A model generated the notes under the pieces. It had not been told where the DNA came from and did no database searches. It was given only the letters and a program-made list of their open reading frames with translations. From NCBI RefSeq assembly GCF_030864005.1, contig NZ_CP132976.1:6076001-6140000 (forward strand): 64,000 nt of DNA, read 5' to 3'. Position 1 is the stretch's first letter. Each line of letters begins with the position of its first letter. The position numbers and the translations under genes were made by a program. Positions 34,237 to 42,426 of this stretch are shown piece by piece. The DNA comes from Achromobacter seleniivolatilans. Its GTDB lineage: Bacteria; Pseudomonadota; Gammaproteobacteria; Burkholderiales; Burkholderiaceae_B.

Positions 34237-34683
34237 TCAGCCGGCCGCTTCCGATTGCAGGCGGCCAAGGATGAAGCCGTCAACGGAACTCGTGCGGCCG
34301 CGCCACAGCGTGGGTTGCCCGGCGATGGGGGAGCCATCGGCCGAGAAGAACAAAGCATCGGCAAGATGGATGTAATTGGGCAGGGGGTCCACGGGTTGCG
34401 GCACGCGGAACACATCGCCCAATTCGGCCAGTGACGACCGCACCGATTTCTGCGTGTCGGCGTCCAGCGTGTTCAGCGAGCTTGCAAACTTGGAGGCGAA
34501 GCTGTCGAAGTATTCAGCGCCGGACACGATCGAACCCGACACCAGCAGGCCACCCATTTGCAAAGTCACGCCAATGCTTTCAATCTGGCTGCCGCTGTTC
34601 ACCAGGTTGACCAGGAACTGCAAGAAAGCGTCCGCGCCGGGGGCGTGGTTCGGGTTCTGGACGATGGGGGAATCGGTGCTCAT
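34237..34683 (-). CDS. GvpU-like gas vesicle accessory family protein (orphan)
   Basis: 148 residues from ATG 34683 (a longer frame to 34746 lacks a better start). The pattern 'FLQFLVNLVNSGSQIESIGVTLQMGGLLVSGSIVSGAEYFD' (parts) and the C-terminal 'NYIHLADALFF', 'PTLWRGRTSSVDGFILGRL' resemble Bacillus megaterium GvpU, where 'FIHLKNTKIY' and 'FWRGKIAEVDGFFLGKI' occupy the same places. No other gas vesicle gene is in this window, so the protein may have another role in this family. Cytoplasmic, single gene, facing the end of the degenerate EAL gene. Confidence 0.6.
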   Translation of the reverse strand: MSTDSPIVQNPNHAPGADAFLQFLVNLVNSGSQIESIGVTLQMGGLLVSGSIVSGAEYFDSFASKFASSLNTLDADTQKSVRSSLAELGDVFRVPQPVDPLPNYIHLADALFFSADGSPIAGQPTLWRGRTSSVDGFILGRLQSEAAG

Positions 34684-34912
34684 GGGTGAAGTCTCGGAAA
34701 GGAAAGAAGAGCCACAAGATACTCGATTGGCATGAAAAATACACACAATGCAATAGCGCGATAAGCGGTTGAATCGGGTGTCAAACCGCCATATCTCAGG
34801 CGTTATGCAAAGGGTAATGTGTCAGGCTGCGGGGTGGTCCCGCCTGAGGCCGGTCTGCCTGTCGCACTGCGGGGCGCGACCTTCCGTGCGCTGAACTTTC
34901 AGGAATATCGTG

Positions 34913-35284
34913 ATGAGCATCATCAACGCTTTGGACAACACTTCAAACCCGGGGAAGCGGGCAAGCGCTGGCACGGAGTCAACTGCCGTGGATGGGGCGT
35001 TTCGAACCGCATTCCAGAACGCCACCGAGCGCAATAATTCGGCAATGGCCGGCGGTGTGGCTGGGAGCTCGGTGTCAGCGCCCTCCAGCGCAGAGCAGGA
35101 GTTCATGGACTACGCGGCCATGTCGCTTGAGGAAAAGATGTTCTACGCTGCCCTGGCCTCGTTGGGAATTTCCAAGAAAGACTATGACGCGATGTCGGCC
35201 GCCGAACGGCTGGAGATTGCCGCCAAAGTATCGCTGGTGATGCAGCAGCTGACCAAGGCTGACAATACCGAACACGTGTTGTAA
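34913..35284 (+). CDS. Small hypothetical protein
   Basis: 123 residues from ATG 34913 with AGGAA seven bases upstream (a GTG three bases earlier is in frame). The first 65 residues are Ser/Ala/Asn-rich and likely disordered; residues 65-120 form amphipathic helices ('MDYAAMSLEEKMFYAALASLGISKKDYDAMSAAERLEIAAKV', in parts). No signal peptide or membrane helix. I do not recognise it. The disordered N-terminus and helical C-terminus would fit a secreted effector-like or chaperone-bound protein, but nothing nearby supports secretion. Confidence 0.72.
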   Translation: MSIINALDNTSNPGKRASAGTESTAVDGAFRTAFQNATERNNSAMAGGVAGSSVSAPSSAEQEFMDYAAMSLEEKMFYAALASLGISKKDYDAMSAAERLEIAAKVSLVMQQLTKADNTEHVL

Positions 35285-35297
35285 GAACGGGCCGCGC

Positions 35298-36284
35298 TTA
35301 TGACGGTTGCTTCGGGTGATGCGCTGCCCTTTGCAAGCTGCGCCCAAGGCGATCCGATGCCGTTTGCAGATGATCGGACAACGGCCCGGGAGTCAGCACG
35401 TCGAAATCCACGTCCAGCGCCATCAGCCAAGACACCAGCGATTGAGATGAATCGGCGCCGCATTTCAAAAGGCAACGCGCATCGTCCATTGCGGTGAGCA
35501 AGCTGGCGGCGTACGGCAGCTTGGTCACCATGACATCAAGCGGGGCGTGCAGAATGATCTGCGCCTGCTCGGCATAGGGCGCAATATTGACTGATCGCGA
35601 CACATAGGCGCGCAGATCTCCCCCTGCGGGCGAGGGGCGCGGCGCGAAGTGACCGCCGACCAGCGGCTCGCTCGTGATGCGGTCAATGCGGAACGTGCGC
35701 CAGTCGTCACGGCCACGATCCCAGGCCACGAGATACCAGCGTTGCGCCGTATGAGCCAGGCCTTGTGGGTCAACGCAGCGGCGGCTGATTCTGCCGCGTA
35801 TGTCGGCATAGTCAAACTCAATCTGTAGCTGATCGCGGCAAGCGGTGGCCAGGGTGGCCAACCGGCTTGCATCCACTGCAGGGCCGCCGCGGTCTATTGG
35901 CACAATCTCTGAGCGCAAGGCATCCACCCGCCGGCGCAGACGCGGCGGCATCACCTGTTCAAGTTTCACCAGCGCCCGCAGCGCGGATTCCTCAATTCCC
36001 CCTACTGATCCCGCGGCGGCCACCTGCAGCGTGATAGCCACGGCCAGGGCTTCGTCGTCGTCCAGCATCAAGGGGGGCAGGGCGTGTCCGGCCCGAAAGG
36101 CATAACCGCCCGCCACGCCGCTGCTGGCGTGGATGGGGTAGCCCAGTTGACGTAAGCGGTCAATGTCGCGGCGTACGGTGCGCGGGTGGATATCCAGCGC
36201 GGCAGCCAGGTCGGCGCCGGCCCAGTGGCGTCGTGTTTGCAGTAGCGAAAGCAGGCGTAGGAGGCGGTTGCTGGCAGTAAGCAT
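35298..36284 (-). CDS. YafY-type WYL-domain transcriptional regulator
   Basis: 328 residues from ATG 36284. N-terminal winged helix ('RLLRLLSLLQTRRHWAGADLAAALDIHPRTVRRDIDRLRQLGYPI', in parts), then a WYL sensor domain with 'QGLAHTAQRWYLVAWDRGRDDWRTFRIDRI' in the middle (WYL motif as 'WYLVAW'), and a C-terminal WCX-like extension. It is divergent from a glutathione S-transferase gene, a frequent pairing, and probably represses it. A 19-bp inverted repeat lies in the shared gap. Confidence 0.9.
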   Translation of the reverse strand: MLTASNRLLRLLSLLQTRRHWAGADLAAALDIHPRTVRRDIDRLRQLGYPIHASSGVAGGYAFRAGHALPPLMLDDDEALAVAITLQVAAAGSVGGIEESALRALVKLEQVMPPRLRRRVDALRSEIVPIDRGGPAVDASRLATLATACRDQLQIEFDYADIRGRISRRCVDPQGLAHTAQRWYLVAWDRGRDDWRTFRIDRITSEPLVGGHFAPRPSPAGGDLRAYVSRSVNIAPYAEQAQIILHAPLDVMVTKLPYAASLLTAMDDARCLLKCGADSSQSLVSWLMALDVDFDVLTPGPLSDHLQTASDRLGRSLQRAAHHPKQPS

Positions 36285-36351
36285 AGAGACACGATACCGC
36301 GTATCCAGGGCCGTTTCCGTCCTCAATGGTGTCTACAGTGGGCGCAGATGT

Positions 36352-36370
36352 TCGCGGCACTGTGCCGCGA
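36352..36370. promoter_or_regulatory. 19-bp inverted repeat upstream of the GST gene
   Basis: TCGCGGCAC-T-GTGCCGCGA: perfect 9-bp arms around one base, 31 bp before the GST start. It could be an operator for the WYL regulator or an early mRNA hairpin. Confidence 0.45.
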
Positions 36371-36401
36371 CGCGCCTATCTCAAAAAAAGGAAATCTGCC
36401 C

Positions 36402-37007
36402 ATGTCTATCGTTCTGTATTGGCACCCCAGGTCGTGCGCAACCCCCATCGTGTCGAGCCTTAAGGAGCTTGCGGTGCCTCATGAACTTGTCGAAATCGAT
36501 ATCGAGGCCGGGGAGCAGCGGAACCCAGAGTTTCTGGCGCTCAATCCCAATGGCAAAGTGCCGACATTAACGGTGAATGGCGCGCCAATGTTTGAGTCGC
36601 TTGCGATTCAGTTGTGGTTGGGGGAGCGCTATGGCGTTGAACGGGGGTTGTGGCCTGCGGCCGACACGCCGGAACGCTTGCAGGCCATGTCTTGGTCCGC
36701 GTGGATTTACGTGTCCTACTCCGCCGTGGTTTGGCGCCTGTATCACAGCGCCCACGGCGTAGCTTCCCGCCGCGATGCCGTGCAGGCCAAGATGGCATTG
36801 GACGACATGCATGAGTTGCTGGCCGTGCTGGACGGCCATCTGGCCAAGCGGCCTTGGATACTGGGTGACGGGTATTCGCTGGCGGATCTGGTGGTGGGTG
36901 CAGGGATTGCCTATAGCGCTTTCATGGGAGCCGTGGCCGCGCATCCGCATGTGCAGGCATGGTGCGACCGGGTAAGCGCCCGGCCGTCCATGCAACTGCT
37001 GCCATAA
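36402..37007 (+). CDS. Glutathione S-transferase
   Basis: 201 residues, ATG at 36402 after AAAAAGGAA. Thioredoxin-like N-terminal half with 'YWHPRSCATPIVSSLKEL' and the glutathione-binding 'NPNGKVPTLTVNGAPMFESLAIQLWL' (quoted in parts; the PT and ES residues contact glutathione), then an all-helical C-terminal half with 'WILGDGYSLADLVVG' (the conserved N-capping region). Conjugates or reduces electrophiles with glutathione in the cytoplasm. Transcribed away from the WYL regulator. Confidence 0.92.
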   Translation: MSIVLYWHPRSCATPIVSSLKELAVPHELVEIDIEAGEQRNPEFLALNPNGKVPTLTVNGAPMFESLAIQLWLGERYGVERGLWPAADTPERLQAMSWSAWIYVSYSAVVWRLYHSAHGVASRRDAVQAKMALDDMHELLAVLDGHLAKRPWILGDGYSLADLVVGAGIAYSAFMGAVAAHPHVQAWCDRVSARPSMQLLP

Positions 37008-37064
37008 CTTCCGCGCCTGAATCGCGTATCGCGATCTGGCGCAGGCCTATGGCAGCCAAGCCTG

Positions 37065-38393
37065 TTACCAGCCCCAGCAAGTACCCGCCGCCGGCTTGCC
37101 GCAAGCGCGGTAGTTGACGGCGAACCACAGCTTGCCAGCGCCGCGCGATACGTTATCGGGCAGCTTCACGTCGTCGCGTGGCAGTTCGTCCAAAGTGTCG
37201 CGCGCCCCCTTGATCGTCACGCCGTTGGCAACGTTTGCCGTCAGCGGAATGCCGCCCAGGCTGGCAGCGGTGCGGTCTTCGAACACAATGTCGCCAGCGG
37301 CCAGCGAACCCATTTTCAAGGACGCATCGCGCACGGCGGCTGCATAGCTGTCGTTGGAACCACCGGGAACCGCGCTGGCGTTGAGCGTGCTTGCTGCAAG
37401 AATCTGCGCGGCCGTGGCAGGCGCTTGCATCTTGTACTGGTCCAGCTTGGCAATCTGCCCGCTGGCTGCCTGACGGCGCAACCAGTCGCCCCACAGGAAT
37501 TCCGCGAACTCGGGCAAGTTGCCATTGCTATAGGCGACGTCACGCGTGAAATACACCAGCGAGCGGTAGCGGTCTTCTTGCATGCCGCCGGGTTCAGTGG
37601 CGCTGATCAGACCCAAACGGGCGGGTAACTGGTCTACCGTGATGGGCTGGTTCTGGCCGTCTCGCAGCCACGCGCGGCGTTCATCCACCATGCGTTGCCA
37701 GAACGCCGTGGCGGTGGGCAAATCGCTATAGTTGGCATCCACCTTGACCCACACGGGCAGCTTCGCGCCGCCGTCCGGGATCTCGCGCAAGGACGAGAAC
37801 GTGTGGTGGCCGTCCGTCAGGTACAAATTGCCATCCCAGCCGACCACCACGGTTTTGAGATTCGCGGTGTTCTTGCCTGGAGCTTCCAGGCAGGCGAAGG
37901 TGGTGGGGTCATCCAGGCGCGCGGCGCGGGCTTCGGCGATGCTCTGGAAGTCTTGCTTCAGTTTGGCCGCACCCGAATCTTCACAGTAATCGTCGAACTT
38001 CTTCTTGACGGTGCGGTTCAGGTATTTGAGCTGCTCCACCGGATTGGCGGCCCAGGTGGGTCGATTGAAGTCGCCTTGCCAGCGGCCGAGCTTGTAGTAG
38101 ATCTGGTCGTAGCCGATCGCAGCCTGCGTAGGGTTCAGTTCTTCAATGCGCACTTTGATGACGTCGCCGGCCTTGGAGCTCAGGTAGGCGGGATTGCGCG
38201 TATCAACGACAGGCGGAGGTTCGACGACCGCCGGTGGCGGGGGCGTGACGACCGGGGCGTCGTTGTTGTCATCGCTGTCGCTGTTGCAGGCGGCAAGCGC
38301 CAGCGGCAACAACGCGCTGGCCAGCAGGCGCAGCAAGATACGGGGGCGGGCGTTTGGAACGGCGGGCAGACGGGAGGGGCTGTTTAAGGGCAT
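37065..38393 (-). CDS. Exported lipoprotein with a ParB-like domain
   Basis: 442 residues from ATG 38393. The N-terminus is a lipoprotein leader: 'LLRLLASALLPLALAAC', lipobox LAAC, followed by an acidic then Pro-rich tether ('SDSDDNNDAPVVTPPPPA'). The mature part contains 'IKVRIEELNPTQAAIGYDQIYYKLG' (in parts) and 'VVVGWDGNLYLTDGHHTFSSL', the ParB/sulfiredoxin-like DGHH motif, normally found in cytoplasmic DNA-partition proteins. Being outside the cytoplasm it cannot partition DNA; a nuclease, CTPase or binding role is possible. The closing region has Cys in 'NYRACGKPAAGTC'. Divergent from the ankyrin gene. Confidence 0.78.
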   Translation of the reverse strand: MPLNSPSRLPAVPNARPRILLRLLASALLPLALAACNSDSDDNNDAPVVTPPPPAVVEPPPVVDTRNPAYLSSKAGDVIKVRIEELNPTQAAIGYDQIYYKLGRWQGDFNRPTWAANPVEQLKYLNRTVKKKFDDYCEDSGAAKLKQDFQSIAEARAARLDDPTTFACLEAPGKNTANLKTVVVGWDGNLYLTDGHHTFSSLREIPDGGAKLPVWVKVDANYSDLPTATAFWQRMVDERRAWLRDGQNQPITVDQLPARLGLISATEPGGMQEDRYRSLVYFTRDVAYSNGNLPEFAEFLWGDWLRRQAASGQIAKLDQYKMQAPATAAQILAASTLNASAVPGGSNDSYAAAVRDASLKMGSLAAGDIVFEDRTAASLGGIPLTANVANGVTIKGARDTLDELPRDDVKLPDNVSRGAGKLWFAVNYRACGKPAAGTCWGW

Positions 38394-38548
38394 TGGACCG
38401 GAGAGAGTGGCTATCAGCAGGTATCCAATCATGTCAGATGCGTGTTTCCTGCGTATTGCACCAGGGATGATTCGATCTGCGTTGCATTTTCCTTCGGCCG
38501 CGGGCTTGCTCATAATGGATCTTCAGCCATGACAGGAGCATCGAGACA

Positions 38549-39220
38549 ATGACGATTTTTAATTTCTGGCGTACCTGCCTGGTATTAGCCCTGAGCGCAA
38601 TCGGCTCGGGCGCGCTGGCGGCGGACGACAAGGCCATTGCATTGCTGGAGGCATCGGCAAAGGGCGAGACCGCCCGGGTAAGCGGTTTATTGGCGCAGGG
38701 TGCGCCGATCGAGGCGCGAGACGCTCAAGGCAATACCCCGTTGTTGCGCGCCACCCAGGGAAATCATGCCGATGCGGCGCGTGTGTTGATCGAGGCGGGC
38801 GCGAACGTGAACGCTCAGAATCAGATGCAGGACAGCGCCTATCTGCTGGCTGGCGCCCAAGGTTATCTTGACATTCTGAATCTGGCTTTGCGCCATGGCG
38901 CAGATCTTAAAAGCACCAACCGCTATGGCGGCACCGCCTTGATTCCGGCTTGCGAACGCGGCCATGTCGAGGTCGTGAAGACCTTGCTGGAAGCCGGAGT
39001 CGACCCCGATCACGTGAATCGCCTGGGTTGGACTGGCCTGCTTGAAGCCATCATTCTGAGCGATGGCGGGCCACGGCATCAGCAGATTGTGGAGTTGCTG
39101 ATCAAGGGCGGCGCAGATGTGAATCTGGCTGATCGCGATGGGGTCAGCCCTCTGCAACATGCCCGCCAGCGTGGGCAGGCCGCAATCAGCGCCATGTTGC
39201 AGGGCGCAGGGGCCCGCTGA
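38549..39220 (+). CDS. Exported ankyrin-repeat protein
   Basis: 223 residues with a signal peptide (about 1-25, ending ALA). Five ankyrin repeats follow: 'DAQGNTPLLRATQGNHADAARVLIEAGANVN' (second), 'GYLDILNLALRHGADLKS', 'YGGTALIPACERGHVEVVKTLLEAGVDPD', 'GWTGLLEAIILSD' and 'DGVSPLQHARQRGQAAI' (all shortened by eye). Periplasmic ankyrin proteins of this size often protect against oxidants or act as immunity partners of secreted enzymes. The divergent neighbour is the ParB-like lipoprotein, and the two could act together; this is inference. Confidence 0.88.
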   Translation: MTIFNFWRTCLVLALSAIGSGALAADDKAIALLEASAKGETARVSGLLAQGAPIEARDAQGNTPLLRATQGNHADAARVLIEAGANVNAQNQMQDSAYLLAGAQGYLDILNLALRHGADLKSTNRYGGTALIPACERGHVEVVKTLLEAGVDPDHVNRLGWTGLLEAIILSDGGPRHQQIVELLIKGGADVNLADRDGVSPLQHARQRGQAAISAMLQGAGAR

Positions 39221-39239
39221 CGCGAGCGGCACGCTGGCC

Positions 39240-39275
39240 GGGCAGGCAGGGACCATCACGGTCCACGGCCTGCCC
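39240..39275. terminator. Hairpin between the convergent ankyrin and porin genes
   Basis: GGGCAGGC (39240-39247) pairs with GCCTGCCC (39268-39275); inside, GGACC pairs with GGTCC. No T-run follows on either strand, so it may stabilise 3' ends or terminate inefficiently in both directions. Confidence 0.4.
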
Positions 39276-39284
39276 GTCACTGCC

Positions 39285-40391
39285 TTAGAACTGGTGGCGG
39301 ATGCCCACGCCAGCGGCGGTGCTCTTCAGGCCGTCGATGAACGCATAGTCCGTGCCGTACGAACCGTAGGCGTACAGGTTGGTGCGCTTGGACAGGTCGT
39401 AGGTGTAGCCCACGCTATAGACGTTCATGTTGGAGTCGCCGCCCGTCAGCTTGTCGTTGGACGGCGCCACGTGTTGCCACGAGGCGAACACGCTGCTGGC
39501 GCCGCCGACAGGCATCGTTGCGCCCAGCATGTACGAGTTGGCCTTGAAGCCGTCCACGAAGCGGTTGGTGCCGAACTCATCGCTGAACGGCGTACCGGCG
39601 GGCTGGTCCTGACCAACGAACCAGCCGTCGGTGGTGCGGCCATAGGCTGCGGCCAGCTTCACGACTTCCAGGTCATACGACACGCCCAGCGCATACTGGC
39701 GCGGCGTGGCGCCGTTGTCGATCGAGCTGCGGTTCGCGCCGTTCAACTGGTCATACGTCAGGGCCACATTCAGCGGACCTTGCACGTAGCGCAGGCCGGC
39801 AGTGATGCCGCGCGTGTTGTCGGCGGTGCGGAAATTCGTCTGGTCGGCAGTTGTGTCGTCCGCGTTGAACGAGTAGCCCACGCCGAATTCAAAACCGTTC
39901 ACCGAGGGGGTGCGGTACATGACCATGTTGTCCCAGCGCATGGTGTTGGCCGCGCTGAAACCCAGGCCCATATTGGATTGGGTATAGCTGGTGTAGAAGG
40001 GGTCGATGTCGGCCAGGTAGTTTGAGCCGATCGTGGTTTGGCGGCCGAATTCCAGCGTGCCCCACGCGTCATTGGCCAGGCCGATCGTGGCTTGGCGGCC
40101 AAACAGGCGTCCCGATTGCCCACGTTGGCCGTTGGCGGAGTCAAAACCGCTTTCCAGCTTGAAGACGGCGCGCAAGCCGTCGCCCAGGTCTTCGGAACCG
40201 CGCAGGCCCCAGCGCGAGCCGGCCTGGATGCCGTTGATCATGCCGAGCTTGCTACCGCTGTAGCCGTCGCCTTTGATCTTGTTGTAGCCGATGCCAGTGT
40301 CGATGACACCATAGAGAGTGACTGACGGTTCTGCCTGAGCAATGCCTGCAAAAGAGGTCAGCATTGCAGCGGCGAGTAGCGTCTTTTTCAT
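39285..40391 (-). CDS. Gram-negative trimeric porin
   Basis: 368 residues from ATG 40391, which follows AGGAG. Signal peptide 'MKKTLLAAAMLTSFAGIAQA', then 'EPSVTLYGVIDTGIGY', 'SRWGLRGSEDLGDGLRAVFKLESGF' (in parts) and 'LFGRQATIGLANDAWGTLEFGRQ', all standard for Omp32-like general porins of Burkholderiales. It ends with the outer-membrane sorting signal 'GVGIRHQF' (terminal Phe). Forms 16-strand barrels for diffusion of small, usually anionic, solutes. A hairpin and T-rich stretch lie in its leader. Confidence 0.94.
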   Translation of the reverse strand: MKKTLLAAAMLTSFAGIAQAEPSVTLYGVIDTGIGYNKIKGDGYSGSKLGMINGIQAGSRWGLRGSEDLGDGLRAVFKLESGFDSANGQRGQSGRLFGRQATIGLANDAWGTLEFGRQTTIGSNYLADIDPFYTSYTQSNMGLGFSAANTMRWDNMVMYRTPSVNGFEFGVGYSFNADDTTADQTNFRTADNTRGITAGLRYVQGPLNVALTYDQLNGANRSSIDNGATPRQYALGVSYDLEVVKLAAAYGRTTDGWFVGQDQPAGTPFSDEFGTNRFVDGFKANSYMLGATMPVGGASSVFASWQHVAPSNDKLTGGDSNMNVYSVGYTYDLSKRTNLYAYGSYGTDYAFIDGLKSTAAGVGIRHQF

Positions 40392-40439
40392 CCGGGGGAC
40401 TCCTAGGATTGGGGTGTGGAAAAAACAAAAGGAACAGCA

Positions 40440-40460
40440 CGTTCGGCATAGCGCCGAACG
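40440..40460 (-). promoter_or_regulatory. Leader hairpin of the porin mRNA
   Basis: CGTTCGGC and GCCGAACG pair perfectly around a 5-base loop, about 50 bases before the porin start. On the porin strand it is followed by a pyrimidine- and T-rich stretch. It may be an attenuator, an sRNA target or an mRNA-stabilising stem. Confidence 0.45.
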
Positions 40461-40544
40461 GTGTTCCCAGACCGAAGTGTAAAACAATTGCGTTATTTTC
40501 TGTTTATTGTCTGTGATGTTCTGGCAACTTTGTTCTAAAGTAAA

Positions 40545-40582
40545 AAAAGGCCGAGGCGCCCAGAAGGGCGACTCGGCCTTTT
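40545..40582 (-). terminator. Terminator of the cyoABCD-SURF1 operon
   Basis: AAAAGGCCGAG (40545-40555) pairs with CTCGGCCTTTT (40572-40582), with an inner CGCCC/GGGCG extension, 14 bp after the SURF1 stop. Runs of T on the minus strand and of T at the plus-strand end suggest it works in both directions. Confidence 0.85.
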
Positions 40583-40595
40583 GTTTACGTCAGGA

Positions 40596-41375
40596 TCAGG
40601 CTTTGCCGCGGGCGCGCTTTTCCTCGCGGGCGAAGATCACCACGCCGACGATGATCATCAGCGCCAGGGCATACCAGGTGATGGCATAGACCAGGTGATT
40701 GTTCGGGAAACTCAGCACAGTCAAGCCGCCAACTGGCTCCTTCGCGGGATCGCGTCCGGGGCTGGAGGCGGCGTCGGCGTCGATGAAATACGGCGCGACG
40801 TCCGTCAGCCCGCGGGCGGCGGCTATTGCCGGCAGATCACGCGAATACCAAAGGTTGGACGCGGGATCATTGTTGCGCAGGAAACCGCTGCCCGGTTCGC
40901 CCATGCGCAACAGCCCCGTGACGCGGGCTTCTGCGGGCGGCTGGGGCGTGTCGGCCTGACTCTTGCGCCATGCGGGCAACACAAACCCGCGGTTGACCAG
41001 CACCGTGCCGCCGCTGGCCAATTGCAGCGGCGTCATGACCCAGTAGCCGCTGCCCAGTTCGGTGGCAGCCTGCACCAGCGTCTGGCGGTCGTACTGATAC
41101 GTGCCGGTGGCGGACACGTGGCGGTATTCGGCGTTGTTGAACGTCAGCCCTCGCCATTCGCTTTTGTCCGGCGCAGGCGTGGTTGGCGCATGGGCGCGCT
41201 GATTCACTTGCGAAATCAGGTCACGCTTCCAGGCCAGACGATGCACCTGCCAGGTGCCGAGCGCGCACAGGCCTGCGAACAGGGCGGCAGCAACCACGCC
41301 CAGGATGACCAGGGTGGTTTTGCTGCGCGGATTGCGGGGGGTGTCGCTTGAAGAAGTGTCTTTTACTGCAGCCAT
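40596..41375 (-). CDS. SURF1-family oxidase assembly protein
   Basis: 259 residues. Membrane helix at about 20-42 ('TLVILGVVAAALFAGLCALGTWQ'-type, ending in the family's 'LGTWQVHRLAWK'), a large periplasmic domain with 'VLVNRGFVLP' and 'NDPASNLWYSRDLPA', then a second helix near the C-terminus ('NNHLVYAITWYALALMIIVG'). SURF1 proteins help insert haem into the oxidase. Its start overlaps the cyoD stop by one base, so it is the last gene of the cyo operon. Confidence 0.92.
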   Translation of the reverse strand: MAAVKDTSSSDTPRNPRSKTTLVILGVVAAALFAGLCALGTWQVHRLAWKRDLISQVNQRAHAPTTPAPDKSEWRGLTFNNAEYRHVSATGTYQYDRQTLVQAATELGSGYWVMTPLQLASGGTVLVNRGFVLPAWRKSQADTPQPPAEARVTGLLRMGEPGSGFLRNNDPASNLWYSRDLPAIAAARGLTDVAPYFIDADAASSPGRDPAKEPVGGLTVLSFPNNHLVYAITWYALALMIIVGVVIFAREEKRARGKA

Positions 41376-41788
41376 CAGGGCATATTCCGCATGTCGTGTG
41401 TGGACATGGGCATCATATTGGAGTTCAAGTGATACATGATCCAGATTGACCCGCTGAGCGTGATTACGACCAGCACCAGCGTGAATATTAACGCCAACAT
41501 GTTCCAGCCGCTTTCGGACTTGGTATCCATGTGCAGGAAGTAGACGATGTGGACCACGATCTGCACGACTGCAAAGGCCAGGATGACCAGCGCAGTGGTG
41601 CGCGAAGTGGCGAACACGCCGTCCATGACCAGCCAGAAAGGAATGGCCGTCAGGATTGCCGCCAGTACAAAGCCCGTCACATAGCTCTTTAGCGTGCCAT
41701 GACCGGCGCCGTCGTCATCGTCGTGATGGTCATGGCCATGCCCGTGATTGCCCCCGTGATCGGCCAGATGATCCATATGCGCGGTCAT
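41375..41788 (-). CDS. cyoD: Cytochrome o ubiquinol oxidase subunit IV
   Basis: 137 residues from ATG 41788, overlapping the cyoC stop (ATGA). A His/Asp-rich N-terminus ('GHGHDHHDDDDGAGHG') is followed by three membrane helices and the family segment 'VVHIVYFLHMDTKSESGWN'. It is a small, non-catalytic subunit that aids assembly of the bo-type oxidase in the inner membrane. The His/Asp-rich leader is longer than in E. coli CyoD and might bind metal. Confidence 0.93.
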   Translation of the reverse strand: MTAHMDHLADHGGNHGHGHDHHDDDDGAGHGTLKSYVTGFVLAAILTAIPFWLVMDGVFATSRTTALVILAFAVVQIVVHIVYFLHMDTKSESGWNMLALIFTLVLVVITLSGSIWIMYHLNSNMMPMSTHDMRNMP

Positions 41789-42426
41789 GGCAGCACTCCC
41801 ATCAGATACACAAAGGTGAACACGCCGACCCAGATCAGATCCAGGAAGTGCCAGAACATCGACAGGCACATCAGGCGGCGGCGGTTCTCGGGGATGAGCC
41901 CATGCATCTGGACCTGGATCATCATCGTCACCAGCCAGACGATGCCGAACGTGACGTGCAGCCCGTGCGTGCCCACCAGCGTGAAGAAGGACGACAGGAA
42001 GGCGCTGCGCTGGGGGCCCGCGCCCTGATGAATCAGGTGCGCGAATTCATACAGTTCCAGCGACAGGAAGCCCAGGCCCAGGATGCCGGTCACCGCCAGC
42101 CAGGCCTGCGTGGCGCCGACACGGTTGCGCCGCATTTCCAGCATGGCAAAGCCATAGGTGATGGAAGACAGCAGCAGCAAGGATGTGTTGACTGCCACCA
42201 GCGGCAGGTCGAACAGGTCGGCGCCGGAGGGGCCCGCCGCATAGTTGCGCCCCAGCACGCCGTACGTTGCAAACAGGCACGCAAAGATGAGGCAGTCGCT
42301 CATCAGATAGACCCAGAACCCCAGCAGGGTGCCGTTCTTGGGGTGATGTTCGCCCGGGACGTAGAACACGGGTTCCGCGGGCGCCGGCGCGCCGCCGGGC
42401 AGGGTGGGGGCCAGGGTATCAGACAT
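41785..42426 (-). CDS. cyoC: Cytochrome o ubiquinol oxidase subunit III
   Basis: 213 residues from ATG 42426, overlapping the cyoB stop by 8 bp. Five membrane helices and the subunit III markers '[22 protein letters not shown]', '[36 protein letters not shown]' and '[25 protein letters not shown]' (shortened). Supports the core of the bo-type quinol oxidase. Confidence 0.95.
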   Translation of the reverse strand: MSDTLAPTLPGGAPAPAEPVFYVPGEHHPKNGTLLGFWVYLMSDCLIFACLFATYGVLGRNYAAGPSGADLFDLPLVAVNTSLLLLSSITYGFAMLEMRRNRVGATQAWLAVTGILGLGFLSLELYEFAHLIHQGAGPQRSAFLSSFFTLVGTHGLHVTFGIVWLVTMMIQVQMHGLIPENRRRLMCLSMFWHFLDLIWVGVFTFVYLMGVLP

